The notes: generated from the sequence alone by a model not told the origin. A stretch of DNA of 64,000 bases from Variovorax sp. PCZ-1 (GCF_018413605.1 NZ_JAHCDN010000001.1:434001-498000); one strand, 5' to 3'; shown: positions 1-8,632, numbered from the stretch's first letter. A program made the numbers and translations.

Positions 1-1440
1 GGCTCAGCCAAAGGCGTGGCGCGGCTCATTCAGCGTGCAGGTCGCAGCGGCCATGCGCCGGGGCGCACGAGCCGCATCACTCTAGTGCCGACCAATACGT
101 TGGAGTTGATCGAGGCGGCTGCAGCGCGACGCGCAGCACAGGCGGGGCAGATTGAAAGCCGCGCTTCCCCCTACAAACCGCTGGATGTCTTGGTGCAGCA
201 TATCGTCACCGTCGCGCTCGGTGGGGGCTTTACAGCGGATGCTTTGTATGAAGAAGTGCGATCCGCTTTCGCCTACCAAGACTTGAGCCGAGAAGAATTT
301 AATTGGGCGCTCGCCTTCTGCGAGCGTGGTGGTGATTCACTCGCCGCGTATCCAGACTATCACCGCATCAAGCCAGACGAGAATGGTATTTATCGCGTCC
401 CAGACCGCGCCGTAGCGCGCCGCCACCGTCTGAACATCGGCACGATTGTGAGCGATGCCGCTATGCAGGTGAAATACCAAACAGGCCAGCGCATTGGCAC
501 GATAGAAGAGAGCTTCATCGCCCGCCTGAAGAAAGGCGATTGCTTCACCTTCGCAGGCCGCATTCTTGAACTGATCCGCGTGAACGATATGACGGCTTAT
601 GTCAAGCGCGCCGAGAAAAACAAAGCCAGCGTGCCCAGCTGGCAAGGCGGGAAAATGCCGCTCTCTAGCGAGTTGGCAGATAACGTGGTGTCACTACTGG
701 CCGAGGCTTCAGATGGCTATTTTCATGAGCCAGAAATGCAAGCCGCAGAGCCCATGCTCGCCACACAAATGCGCCTTTCCCGCATGCCTAGGCCGGGGAG
801 CTTGCTGATTGAAAGCTACACCAGCAAAGAAGGCCATCATCTCTACATCTATCCCTTTGCAGGCCGCAATGTGCATCTGGGGCTGGCATCTCTCTTGGCC
901 TACCGCCTTGCGCTCGATGAGCCGGCTACTTTTAGCCTATCGGTGAACGACTACGGCTTTGAATTGCTCAGCGCCACGGCCTGCGATATGAGTAAGTTGC
1001 AAGACCAAAGCCTGTTTGCCAGCAAAGATCTCTTGCAAGACGTGCTCGCCTCGCTCAACAGCTCCGAGCTCGCACAAAGAAGATTTCGAGAAATCGCGCG
1101 CATTGCTGGCCTGATCTTCACAGGCTATCCTGGTGCAGCTAAAAGCAACAAGCAACTTCAAGCATCGAGCGGTTTGTTTTTTGAAGTGTTCAAAAAATAC
1201 GATGAGAGAAATATGTTGCTTGTGCAAGCCCAGCAAGAAGTGCTTTCGCAAGAGCTCAATATCGAACAACTGCAAAGCACCTTGCAAGCCATGCAAAAAA
1301 ACCGCTTGGATTGGGTGCAGCTTTCACACCCCAGCCCTTTGAGCCTGCCGCTGATGGTGGAGCGGCTGCGCGAGAAGCTCAGTACAGAAAAATTGGCAGA
1401 CCGCCTCGACAGAATCTTGCGCGATGCTGAGAAAATATAA
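1..1440 (+). CDS. Ligase-associated Lhr-type DEXH helicase, 3' part
   Basis: The frame is open from the first base, so the gene begins outside the window and only its last 479 codons are present. The first residues hold helicase motif VI (QRAGRSGH), which ends the second RecA-like domain. After it come the winged-helix and Lhr-core regions, then a helical C-terminus with YPG, KSNKQLQASSGLF and STEKLADR signatures typical of the DNA-ligase-associated DEXH helicases. These are ATP-driven 3'-5' translocases believed to act in DNA repair together with an ATP-dependent ligase and an exonuclease, whose genes usually lie just upstream and would be off the left edge. The thermonuclease gene starts 3 bases later. 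The GTG at base 16 is an internal codon, not a start. Confidence 0.88.
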   Translation, partial: GSAKGVARLIQRAGRSGHAPGRTSRITLVPTNTLELIEAAAARRAAQAGQIESRASPYKPLDVLVQHIVTVALGGGFTADALYEEVRSAFAYQDLSREEFNWALAFCERGGDSLAAYPDYHRIKPDENGIYRVPDRAVARRHRLNIGTIVSDAAMQVKYQTGQRIGTIEESFIARLKKGDCFTFAGRILELIRVNDMTAYVKRAEKNKASVPSWQGGKMPLSSELADNVVSLLAEASDGYFHEPEMQAAEPMLATQMRLSRMPRPGSLLIESYTSKEGHHLYIYPFAGRNVHLGLASLLAYRLALDEPATFSLSVNDYGFELLSATACDMSKLQDQSLFASKDLLQDVLASLNSSELAQRRFREIARIAGLIFTGYPGAAKSNKQLQASSGLFFEVFKKYDERNMLLVQAQQEVLSQELNIEQLQSTLQAMQKNRLDWVQLSHPSPLSLPLMVERLREKLSTEKLADRLDRILRDAEKI

Positions 1441-1443
1441 GCA

Positions 1444-1926
1444 ATGAAAATTGTCTTGATCAGTTTATTACTGTGCTTCACGCATACGGCTGCAATATCC
1501 AAAACGCTGCAAGGTGTCGTGACACATGTGAGCGATGGCGATACGCTGTGGATCAAAGTCGATCCTGCAGCCAAGCCTATCAAAGTGCGTTTGCAAGGCA
1601 TGGATGCGCCCGAGATTTGCCAAGCTTGGGGCACGCAAGCGCGCGATGCACTCAGAGCGAAGATTTTGAAACAAAGCGTGAGTCTCAGCACTCGCGCGAA
1701 AGACGATTACAAGCGCGTACTGGGCCGAGTGCAATTCAAAGCTGAGGATGTGGGGGCGTGGCTTGTCAAAAACGGTCATGCTTGGAGCGATCACCATCGG
1801 CGTCATCTGCGGCCGTATGCCAACGAAGAAGCTGCCGCTAGGAAGGCGCGACTGGGCTTGTGGGCGCAAGCAGGCGCACAGGAGCCGCGTCAGTTTCGCA
1901 AGCTGCATGGCTCTTGTCACAAATGA
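1444..1926 (+). CDS. Secreted thermonuclease (SNase-like) family protein
   Basis: A 160-residue protein with a hydrophobic signal peptide (about residues 1-19), so it is probably exported. The staphylococcal-nuclease fold is visible: SDGDTL with D31 and D33, VRLQGMDAPE with R49 and E57, and KRVLGR with R91, matching the Ca2+-binding and catalytic Arg-Glu-Arg positions of the family. It should hydrolyse DNA or RNA phosphodiester bonds in the periplasm or outside the cell. It follows the Lhr helicase by 3 bases and may be co-transcribed. Length is normal for a single-domain SNase. The substrate in vivo cannot be told from sequence. Confidence 0.87.
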   Translation: MKIVLISLLLCFTHTAAISKTLQGVVTHVSDGDTLWIKVDPAAKPIKVRLQGMDAPEICQAWGTQARDALRAKILKQSVSLSTRAKDDYKRVLGRVQFKAEDVGAWLVKNGHAWSDHHRRHLRPYANEEAAARKARLGLWAQAGAQEPRQFRKLHGSCHK

Positions 1927-1983
1927 AATTGATGCGTTTTAGCGCTTTCGCCGTATAGGTTCAGCGCTCTAATTTATATAGCG

Positions 1984-2023
1984 TTGACACTGAAATGTCA
2001 TAGAGTTGAGATGGCGCTGTCAT
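1984..2023 (+). promoter_or_regulatory. PHO-box-like repeats upstream of the plcP-agt-like pair
   Basis: Four 7-mers lie in an 11-base register: TTGACAC (1984), ATGTCAT (1995), TTGAGAT (2006) and CTGTCAT (2017). The PhoB consensus half-site is CTGTCAT repeated every 11 bases; the second and fourth copies match at 6/7 and 7/7, the others at 4/7. The position just upstream of a lipid-remodelling gene pair fits PhoB activation under phosphate limitation. The block lies very close to the annotated ATG (2047), which would suit a later start codon. Confidence 0.5.
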
Positions 2024-2046
2024 AAATAAGCGCTAACTTCTTATGC

Positions 2047-3006
2047 ATGAATACTAATGTGTGGAGAGCGCCCATCATCAGCCGCCAAAGCTTGGCGGAT
2101 GCTGCTTCATTGCCCACTCCAGAGGTGGCAAATTGGGTCAGAGCCGTGCCCCCAAGCCCAGTGGATGAAGAGGAGGGAGAGGGCGGCAAGACGCATTACC
2201 GCACCGTCTTCATCTCAGATATTCATTTGGGCACGGCAGGTTGCCAAGCGCATGCGCTGCTTGATTTTCTGCGCGTGACGCGCTGTGATTATTTGTACTT
2301 GGTGGGCGACATTGTGGATGGCTGGCAGCTTCGCAGGCGTTGGTTTTGGCCACAGGCGCACAACGATGTGGTGCAAAAAGTGCTTCGCGCTGCGCGTAAG
2401 GGCACAAAGGTGATTTTTGTTCCAGGCAATCATGATGAGTTTGCGCGGCGCTACGAAGGCCATGAGTTTGGCGGCATGATCGTGATGAACGAATGCATTC
2501 ACATCACGGCGGATGGCCGAAAGCTCTGGGTCACGCATGGCGACTTGTTTGATGGCGTCATTCAGTGTGCGAAATGGCTGGCTTATTTGGGCGATCAAGC
2601 CTATGAATTCACGCTGCGCCTGAATCGCAGCTTCAATATTTTGCGGGCACGGCTGGGCTTGCCTTATTGGTCGCTCTCGCAATATCTCAAACACAAAGTC
2701 AAGCGCGCGGTGAGCTATGTGTCGGATTTTGAGACGGCGGTGGCGCATGAGGCCAAGCGACGCGGGCTCGATGGCGTGGTCTGCGGGCATATCCATCGTG
2801 CTGAGATGCGTGAGATCGAAGGCGTGCTGTATTGCAACGATGGCGATTGGGTGGAAAGCCTGACAGCATTGGTGGAGCATGCTGATGGCACTCTTGAGTT
2901 GATTGATTGGTCAACAAAATCGGGTGATGCGTATGCCATGACGAAACGCTTAAAAGCGAAACAGGTTTCAGAACAACCAACGACGACAGTCACTGTGGGG
3001 ATTTAA
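2047..3006 (+). CDS. PlcP-like calcineurin-fold phospholipase C (often annotated UDP-2,3-diacylglucosamine diphosphatase family)
   Basis: A metallophosphoesterase with all metal-binding motifs: D58-x-H60, GDIVDG (D88), GNHD (N128, H129), H164 in VTHGD, and GHIH (H248, H250). It ends with the CNDGDWVES signature seen in the PlcP/LpxH-like subfamily. PlcP enzymes cleave phospholipid headgroups to diacylglycerol when phosphate is scarce. The next gene, 3 bases downstream, is a family-4 glycosyltransferase, which is the known PlcP-Agt arrangement and argues against the lipid A enzyme LpxH. The first ~48 residues are low-complexity and no Shine-Dalgarno precedes the ATG; GTG at 2161 would give 281 residues, the usual PlcP size. 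PHO-like repeats lie upstream. Confidence 0.72.
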   Translation: MNTNVWRAPIISRQSLADAASLPTPEVANWVRAVPPSPVDEEEGEGGKTHYRTVFISDIHLGTAGCQAHALLDFLRVTRCDYLYLVGDIVDGWQLRRRWFWPQAHNDVVQKVLRAARKGTKVIFVPGNHDEFARRYEGHEFGGMIVMNECIHITADGRKLWVTHGDLFDGVIQCAKWLAYLGDQAYEFTLRLNRSFNILRARLGLPYWSLSQYLKHKVKRAVSYVSDFETAVAHEAKRRGLDGVVCGHIHRAEMREIEGVLYCNDGDWVESLTALVEHADGTLELIDWSTKSGDAYAMTKRLKAKQVSEQPTTTVTVGI

Positions 3007-3009
3007 ACC

Positions 3010-4050
3010 ATGCGTATTGCGATCATTACCGATGCTTGGAAACCTCAGGTCAATGGCGTGGTGACCATTTTGGTGGAGCTGGTCGATCAGCTCAAAGCAT
3101 TGGGGCACGAGGTGCTGGTGATTCAGCCTGATCTGTTTGACACACGGCCCTGTCCGGGCTACCCGGAGATAGCATTGGCGCGTGGCATCGAACCGCGCCT
3201 CTCACGCCAGCTGCAAGCCTTTGCGCCACAAGCCATCCATGTAGCCACCGAAGGCCCGTTGGGCAGCAAAGCGCGCAAATTTTGCATCAAACGCAAACTG
3301 CCTTTCACCACAGCATTTCACACACGCTTTCCTGAAATTTTGCATGCCGCTTTGAGAGTGCCCCTGGCCTGGGGCTACTGGTGGTTTCGCCGCTTTCATG
3401 CCCGTGCACAGCGCGTGATGGTGCCCGCACCTGCGACATTGCGCATGCTGCAAGCGCGTGGCTTTGAGAATGTGGTGCAATGGACGCATGGCGTGGACGG
3501 GCAAGTGTTTGCTCCCGGCGCACGCAATGCGCTCGATCATTTGAATTTGCCCAAGCCGATCCATTTGTTTGTTGGGCGTGTCTCTTACGAGAAAAATATT
3601 GAAGCGTTTTTGAATCTGGATTTACCCGGTAGCAAGGTGGTGTGTGGTGTGGGGCCGCTGGCGACGAGACTGAAAACGCAATTTCCAGATGTGACTTGGC
3701 TGGGTATCTTGCCGCGTAAAGAGTTGGCAGGTGTTTATCGCGCTGCAGATGTGTTTGTCTTCCCCAGCAAATCAGACACCTTTGGACTCACGATGCTGGA
3801 GGCCATGGCCTGCGGCACACCTGTGGCGGCCTACCCGGTAGAGGGGCCGATCGATGTGATCTCAGATTCGCCAGCAGGCGTGATGCATGACGATCTGGCG
3901 CAAGCGGTGCAAGCGGCGCTGCGCATTGATCGCTTCTATCCGCCACAACGTGCTGCGCATTTTGATAATACGACGGTGACGCAAGAATTCTTGCAAATGC
4001 TAGCGCCCATCGCTTCGCCTGCATTGAAGCCGCAGCTGGCGCTGGGCTAA
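3010..4050 (+). CDS. GT4-family glycosyltransferase, Agt-like
   Basis: A 346-residue GT-B glycosyltransferase. The N-terminus (MRIAIITDAWKPQVNGV) is the acceptor-side Rossmann strand and loop typical of the PimB/Agt-like GT4 group. The C-terminal donor-sugar site reads SDTFGLTMLEAMACGTPV, a D-x7-E version of the family's E-x7-E motif. With its partner immediately upstream, the likely role is to add a sugar from a nucleotide-sugar donor to diacylglycerol freed by the PlcP-like enzyme, making a phosphate-free glycolipid at the inner membrane. Donor sugar and acceptor are not readable from sequence. A different glycolipid or polysaccharide role remains possible. Confidence 0.72.
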   Translation: MRIAIITDAWKPQVNGVVTILVELVDQLKALGHEVLVIQPDLFDTRPCPGYPEIALARGIEPRLSRQLQAFAPQAIHVATEGPLGSKARKFCIKRKLPFTTAFHTRFPEILHAALRVPLAWGYWWFRRFHARAQRVMVPAPATLRMLQARGFENVVQWTHGVDGQVFAPGARNALDHLNLPKPIHLFVGRVSYEKNIEAFLNLDLPGSKVVCGVGPLATRLKTQFPDVTWLGILPRKELAGVYRAADVFVFPSKSDTFGLTMLEAMACGTPVAAYPVEGPIDVISDSPAGVMHDDLAQAVQAALRIDRFYPPQRAAHFDNTTVTQEFLQMLAPIASPALKPQLALG

Positions 4051-4059
4051 TTTCACGCA

Positions 4060-5043
4060 TTAAAGTGTGAGGATGGTGCAACCTGTCGTTTTGCGGGCTT
4101 CCAAATCACGATGCGCTTGCTGCACATCTTCGAGCTTATAGCGCTGATCAATTTTGATTTTCACTGCGCCGCTTTGCACCACGGCAAACAAATCATCGGC
4201 CATTGCCTGTGTGCTCTCGCGGGTGGCGATGTGGGTGAAGAGGGTTTGGCGCGTCACGTAGATTGAGCCTTTCGCGCCGAGCATGCCGGGCGCAAACGGA
4301 GGCACCACGCCTGAGGCATTGCCGAAGCTGGCCATCAGACCAAAGGGGGAGAGGCAATCGAGCGATTTATCCCACGTATCTTTACCCACGGAGTCGTACA
4401 CCACCTTCACGCCTTTGCCGCTCGTGATCTCTTTCACGCGTGCCGCGAAATCTTCATTGGAGTAATTAATCACATGTGCGGCGCCATGGGCTTTGGCTAA
4501 GGCACATTTTTCGTCAGACCCAGCTGTGCCAATCAGCTGATAGCCCAAAGCCTTTGCCCATTGGCAAGCAATCAAGCCTACGCCGCCAGCGGCTGCGTGA
4601 AAGAGCACAAAATCGCCAGCTTTCAAGCCTTCCACAGGCAAGGTTTTGCGCAACAGGTATTGCGCCGTGAGCCCTTTGAGCATCATGGCCGCACCTGTTT
4701 CAAACGAAATCGCATCAGGCAGTTTGCACACACACTTCGCAGGCATCACACGCACTTCGCAATACGCGCCTGGGGGCTGGCTGGCATACGCTGCGCGGTC
4801 ACCGACCTTCAGATGCGTCACGCCCGCACCCACAGCTTCCACCACACCAGCTGCTTCCATACCGAGCTGTAATGGCAAAGGCAGGGCATACACGCCGCTG
4901 CGCTGATACACGTCGATGAAGTTGAGGCCAATGGCGTGGTGGCGAATCCGAATCTCGCCCGCGCCTGGTTCGCCCACATTCACGTCAACGAGCTTCATTT
5001 GCTCAGGGCCGCCGGTTTGTTCGATGATGATGGCTTTGGTCAT
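4060..5043 (-). CDS. qorA: NADPH:quinone oxidoreductase, zinc-independent MDR superfamily
   Basis: A 327-residue medium-chain dehydrogenase/reductase. It has a GroES-like N-terminal domain (GLNFIDVYQRSG) and a Rossmann domain with AAAGGVGLIACQWAKALG. The structural and catalytic zinc cysteines of alcohol dehydrogenases are absent, which points to the QOR subgroup. These soluble enzymes reduce quinones or reactive carbonyls with NADPH. A GGAGAC ribosome-binding site precedes the ATG. The gene stands convergent to the Agt-like gene and downstream of an EamA transporter on the same strand, with no obvious functional link. Confidence 0.88.
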   Translation of the reverse strand: MTKAIIIEQTGGPEQMKLVDVNVGEPGAGEIRIRHHAIGLNFIDVYQRSGVYALPLPLQLGMEAAGVVEAVGAGVTHLKVGDRAAYASQPPGAYCEVRVMPAKCVCKLPDAISFETGAAMMLKGLTAQYLLRKTLPVEGLKAGDFVLFHAAAGGVGLIACQWAKALGYQLIGTAGSDEKCALAKAHGAAHVINYSNEDFAARVKEITSGKGVKVVYDSVGKDTWDKSLDCLSPFGLMASFGNASGVVPPFAPGMLGAKGSIYVTRQTLFTHIATRESTQAMADDLFAVVQSGAVKIKIDQRYKLEDVQQAHRDLEARKTTGCTILTL

Positions 5044-5077
5044 GTTTTGTCTCCAGAGAATTCAAGTTTAAAACGCT

Positions 5078-5977
5078 TCAAGAAGCTTTGCTGCGGCTGA
5101 CCCAATACACCCCCAGAAGCACGAGCACCGTGCCGCCGATGATCCAAAGATTGAGTGATTCGCCCAGAAAAATCACGCCCATGCCAATTGTGCTCATCGG
5201 GCCGATCATGCCGGTTTGCGCGGCGAGGCTTGCGCCAATGCGCTCAATGGCCATCATCACCAGCACCACAGGCACGGCGGTGCAGAGCGTGGCATTCAAG
5301 ATGGAGAGCCAAATCACTTCTGGTGCAACCATTGCAGCAGACATCGGCATCAGCAAGGCGAACTGCGCAATGCAAAACAAGCAAGCCACACTGGTGGCAA
5401 GGCCAACTAAACGCAGCGAACCCAGGCGCTTGACCATTTCCCCGCTGTAGACCAAGTAAATCGCATACGACACGGCGCTGGCAAACACCAAGGATGTACC
5501 CAACAGCACATTCTTGCCCTCAAAGCTTACTTCGTGGCCAAACACCAGCAGCACACCGCCATAGCTCAGCGCCATGGCAATCGCTTGTGTGCGCGTGATT
5601 TTCTTTTTGAAGAGCAGCGCCCCGAGGATCAAAACGATGGTGGGGTTGAGGTACAAAATCAGCCGCTCCAAAGAGGCAGTGATGTATTGCAAGCCTAGAA
5701 AATCTAAAAAGCTCGCCAAGTAATAGCCACAAAACCCGAGGCCCATCACACCCAGCCAATCTTTGCGAGTTAATGGCGCTTTGCCGCGCGATGCCCACCA
5801 GGCCATGGCCAAAAAGAAGGGCAATGCAAACAGCATGCGATACATGATGAGCGTGACCGCATCTACGCCATAGCGATAGGCTAATTTGACGATGATGGCT
5901 TTGCCGCTGAAGGCAATCGAGCCCACCACGGCCATGGCAAGGCCTGTGAGCTGAGCACGGCGAGCAAGTGTCGTCAT
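5078..5977 (-). CDS. EamA/DMT-family transporter
   Basis: A 299-residue integral membrane protein, almost entirely hydrophobic with about ten predicted transmembrane segments arranged as two EamA repeats. The N-terminus (GLAMAVVGSIAFSGKAIIVKLAYRYG) and the second-half signature (LNATLCTAVPVVLVMMAIERIGAS) are typical of drug/metabolite exporters of the inner membrane. The substrate cannot be inferred. The gene is upstream of qorA with a 34-base gap, so the two may be co-transcribed. A family A repeat begins just upstream of its start. Confidence 0.87.
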   Translation of the reverse strand: MTTLARRAQLTGLAMAVVGSIAFSGKAIIVKLAYRYGVDAVTLIMYRMLFALPFFLAMAWWASRGKAPLTRKDWLGVMGLGFCGYYLASFLDFLGLQYITASLERLILYLNPTIVLILGALLFKKKITRTQAIAMALSYGGVLLVFGHEVSFEGKNVLLGTSLVFASAVSYAIYLVYSGEMVKRLGSLRLVGLATSVACLFCIAQFALLMPMSAAMVAPEVIWLSILNATLCTAVPVVLVMMAIERIGASLAAQTGMIGPMSTIGMGVIFLGESLNLWIIGGTVLVLLGVYWVSRSKAS

Positions 5978-5984
5978 AAGTGAT

Positions 5985-6052
5985 TTACTATCAATACAAT
6001 AGCACTTTGCGCAGATTCTACGCCGGCGATATGCCGATTTGGCTTATAAAAA
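5985..6052 (+). repeat. Family A repeat, copy 1 (intergenic)
   Basis: Contains ATAGCACTTTGCGCAG, then ATTCTACGCCGGCGATATGCC, matching the family core GCGCAG-N7-9-GCCGGC. It fills the gap between two minus-strand genes (EamA transporter and the gamma-glutamyltransferase-like gene). No T-run follows, so it is not an obvious terminator. Confidence 0.8.
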
Positions 6053-6056
6053 GACA

Positions 6057-7667
6057 TTAAAAGCCTACAGCCTGCCCGTCGCGCCGCGCATCGCTCGCTG
6101 CCACATAGCCTTGGCTCTTCGGATCACCCGCGCGCCAGATGAATTGGCCTGCACCAAAGTCTTGGTAGGAATCGTTGATCACTTCTGTTTTGTGGCCACG
6201 GTCGATCAAGCCTTGCACAGTTTGCGCATTCATCGCCGCTTCCACATTGATCTCCACGCCTTGATTGAAGCGCCAGCGCGGTGCATCACAAGCAGCCTGT
6301 GGATTCTGGCCGTAATCGAGCATGCGTACAAGAGTCTGCATATGGCCTTGAGGCTGCATGTTCGCGCCCATCACGCCATAGCTCATCACTGGCTGGCCAT
6401 TCTTGGTGAGGAAGGCGGGGATGATGGTGTGGAAAGGGCGCTTGCCGGGCGCGACCACGTTGGGCGAAGCCGGATCAAGCGAGAAGGCATGGCCACGGTT
6501 TTGCAAGCTCACGCCGAATGTGGGCTCCACGCAGCCTGAGCCAAAGCCCATGTAGTTGCTCTGAATGAAGCTCACCATCATGCCGTTTTCATCAGCTGCG
6601 GTGAGATAAATCGTGCCGCCTTTGGCGATGTTGCCTGCTTGGAAGTCTTGGGCTTTGTCCATACGGATCAGCTTAGCGCGACTGGCGAGATACGCATCGG
6701 AGAGCATCTGCTCTGGCGTGACACTCATGGAAGAGGGCTCGGCGACGAACTTGTACACATCGGCAAAGGCCAGCTTCATCGCCTCGATTTGCAGATGCTG
6801 CGAATCTACGCCATCGACCTTGTGACTAGCGATATCAAAATGATTCAAGATGCCTAAGGCGATGAGCGCGGCAATGCCTTGGCCATTGGGTCCGATTTCA
6901 TGCAGCTCATGATCACGGTATTTCTTAGAAATGGGCTTCACCCACTCTGGCTTGTAGGCCGCGAAATCAGCAGCGGTGATGCTACCGCCATTGGCGTTTG
7001 AAAATTTCTCGATGGCTGCTGCAATCTCACCGCCATACATTGCCGCGCCTTTGCTCTCAGCGATTTTGCGCAAACCATGCGCCGCCGCTTTGAACTGAAA
7101 CAGCTCGCCCACATTCGGCGCACGCCCCCATGGCAGAAAGCCTTGCGCGAAGCCGGGAAGGCTCTGCAATTCAGGTGTGGCTGCAGCCCATTTTTGCTGA
7201 ACCACAGGTGGCAGCAAATAGCCTCGCTCTGCAATTTCAATGGCTGGCTCCAACAAATCAGCGAAAGCAAGCTTGCCAAATTTCTCACTCATGGCCACCC
7301 AGCTCGCCACTGCGCCGGGCACAGTCACGGTATCCATCCCACGCTTGGGTAAGTTCAGGGATTCGCCGTATTTGCGTTTGAAATACTCTGGCGTCCAAGT
7401 CTGTGGCGCGCGACCAGAGGCATTGAGCCCATGCAGTTCTTTGCCGTCCCACAAAATACAAAACGCGTCAGAGCCAAGGCCATTGCTCACAGGCTCGCAA
7501 ATCGTGATGGCCGCTGCTGCAGCAATCGCCGCATCGACTGCATTGCCACCCTTGAGCATCATGCGCAGGCCTGCTTGCGCGGCAAGCGGATGCGAGGTGC
7601 TCACCACATTGCGGGCGAAAACGGGAATGCGGGTGGTGGTGTAGGGGTTGGAAAAATCGAAATTCAT
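6057..7667 (-). CDS. Gamma-glutamyltransferase family protein (YwrD-like)
   Basis: A 536-residue Ntn-hydrolase of the gamma-glutamyltransferase family. The N-terminal region has the family signatures (STSHPLAAQAG, GGNAVDAAIAAA, GLGSDAF). The autoprocessing and nucleophile threonine falls at about T352 in the segment GGTIYLTAADENG, where classical enzymes have TTHxSVVD. There is no signal peptide, unlike periplasmic GGT, so the protein should be cytoplasmic. Members of this cytosolic subgroup may act on glutathione, gamma-glutamyl compounds or unrelated amides. It is divergent from an XRE-type regulator across a 212-base gap rich in dyads, which suggests control by that regulator. Confidence 0.85.
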   Translation of the reverse strand: MNFDFSNPYTTTRIPVFARNVVSTSHPLAAQAGLRMMLKGGNAVDAAIAAAAAITICEPVSNGLGSDAFCILWDGKELHGLNASGRAPQTWTPEYFKRKYGESLNLPKRGMDTVTVPGAVASWVAMSEKFGKLAFADLLEPAIEIAERGYLLPPVVQQKWAAATPELQSLPGFAQGFLPWGRAPNVGELFQFKAAAHGLRKIAESKGAAMYGGEIAAAIEKFSNANGGSITAADFAAYKPEWVKPISKKYRDHELHEIGPNGQGIAALIALGILNHFDIASHKVDGVDSQHLQIEAMKLAFADVYKFVAEPSSMSVTPEQMLSDAYLASRAKLIRMDKAQDFQAGNIAKGGTIYLTAADENGMMVSFIQSNYMGFGSGCVEPTFGVSLQNRGHAFSLDPASPNVVAPGKRPFHTIIPAFLTKNGQPVMSYGVMGANMQPQGHMQTLVRMLDYGQNPQAACDAPRWRFNQGVEINVEAAMNAQTVQGLIDRGHKTEVINDSYQDFGAGQFIWRAGDPKSQGYVAASDARRDGQAVGF

Positions 7668-7695
7668 CGGGAGGCTCTGAATAAGTTTTCGGGAA

Positions 7696-7819
7696 AAAGC
7701 TGGTTTGATTTCGGGATGAGATGCTAGGCCAATAACGCAGCTTTAGCGGTGCTAAAGCGAGTATTTTCAACGAATCAGACTGCCCGAAAGCTGGTCTGAT
7801 TTGTCCGAACAACTTGTTC
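7696..7819. promoter_or_regulatory. Operator-like repeats between the GGT-family gene and the XRE regulator
   Basis: A 16-base direct repeat with one mismatch (AAAGCTGGTTTGATTT at 7696, AAAGCTGGTCTGATTT at 7787) flanks a perfect 8-bp palindrome (GCTTTAGC-GGT-GCTAAAGC, 7740-7758). A further perfect dyad GAACAA-C-TTGTTC lies at 7807-7819. The gap separates divergent genes, so these are plausible binding sites for the XRE protein, but no consensus is known to me. Confidence 0.4.
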
Positions 7820-7879
7820 AGAGCCTGCCTGTCATTATCAAGCTGAATAGAATGCACTTACAACATAACAGGCATCACC

Positions 7880-8614
7880 ATGGCAGATACCACCCTTCTC
7901 ATCGATGTGATCAAGCAAGAGCTGAAAAGCCGCAACAAGACCTATGCGGACATGGCCGAGGCACTTGAGATGAGCGAATCCAGCATCAAGCGCATGTTCA
8001 GCAAGAAGGAAATGCCGCTCTCGCGCATTGATGATGTGTGCCGTTACCTAGGCACTGATTTCGCCGATCTCTCCCGCAAAGTGGCCGAGAGCACGCCGCT
8101 GATGACCGAGCTCACCTACGAGCAAGAAGCCGCCGTGGTGAAGGATCCTTTGCTGATGCTGGCTGCGATTTGCGTGCTCTCGTATTGGGAATACGAGCAG
8201 ATTGTGCAAACCTATCAAATGACTGAGGCGCAATGTACAGCCAGACTGCTGGCGCTAGACAAGCTGGGCGTGATTGAGCTCAAGCCCATGAACCGCTATC
8301 GCTTGAAGGTAGCCAAGACTTTCAGATGGCGCAGCGATGGCCCGATCCGCAGCTACTTCACGCAGCACATCGTGGGCGAATATTTCGCAGGCCGCTTTGA
8401 CCGCGAGGGCGAGACCCTAATGATGGTGCATGGCAACATCAATCGCGCAGTGGCCCCGAATTTTGTAGAGCGCATCAACCGCTTAGGCCAAGACTTCGCG
8501 GCGCAGCATCTGGCGGATAAGAAGATGGATGAGAAGCATCGCGACGGCTTCACGATGATTGTGGGATTTAGACGCTGGGAGTTCTCGGCGTTTACGGGTC
8601 TTCGAAGGAAGTAG
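7880..8614 (+). CDS. XRE-family (Cro/C1 HTH) transcriptional regulator
   Basis: A 244-residue protein with a Cro/C1-type helix-turn-helix at about residues 8-55 (KTYADMAEALEMSESSIKRM, then a stretch ending in VCRYLG). The rest is a C-terminal domain of unknown ligand specificity with no catalytic motif I recognise; similar proteins with this HTH-plus-helical-domain layout are common in beta- and gammaproteobacteria. It is transcribed divergently from the GGT-like gene and probably regulates that gene or itself through the dyads in between. A family B hairpin follows its stop codon. Confidence 0.85.
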   Translation: MADTTLLIDVIKQELKSRNKTYADMAEALEMSESSIKRMFSKKEMPLSRIDDVCRYLGTDFADLSRKVAESTPLMTELTYEQEAAVVKDPLLMLAAICVLSYWEYEQIVQTYQMTEAQCTARLLALDKLGVIELKPMNRYRLKVAKTFRWRSDGPIRSYFTQHIVGEYFAGRFDREGETLMMVHGNINRAVAPNFVERINRLGQDFAAQHLADKKMDEKHRDGFTMIVGFRRWEFSAFTGLRRK

Positions 8615-8632
8615 CCATCTAGAGATCGTTTT

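Noticed and set aside
2047-3006. Calling the phosphoesterase LpxH, or the ligase-associated phosphoesterase linked to the Lhr helicase
   Set aside because: The partner glycosyltransferase, the N-terminal layout and the CNDGDWVES segment fit PlcP better; ligase-associated phosphoesterases have different neighbours and motifs.
5985-6052. Family A copies as rho-independent terminators
   Set aside because: No T-run follows, the stem is weak, and about half the copies lie inside translated genes.
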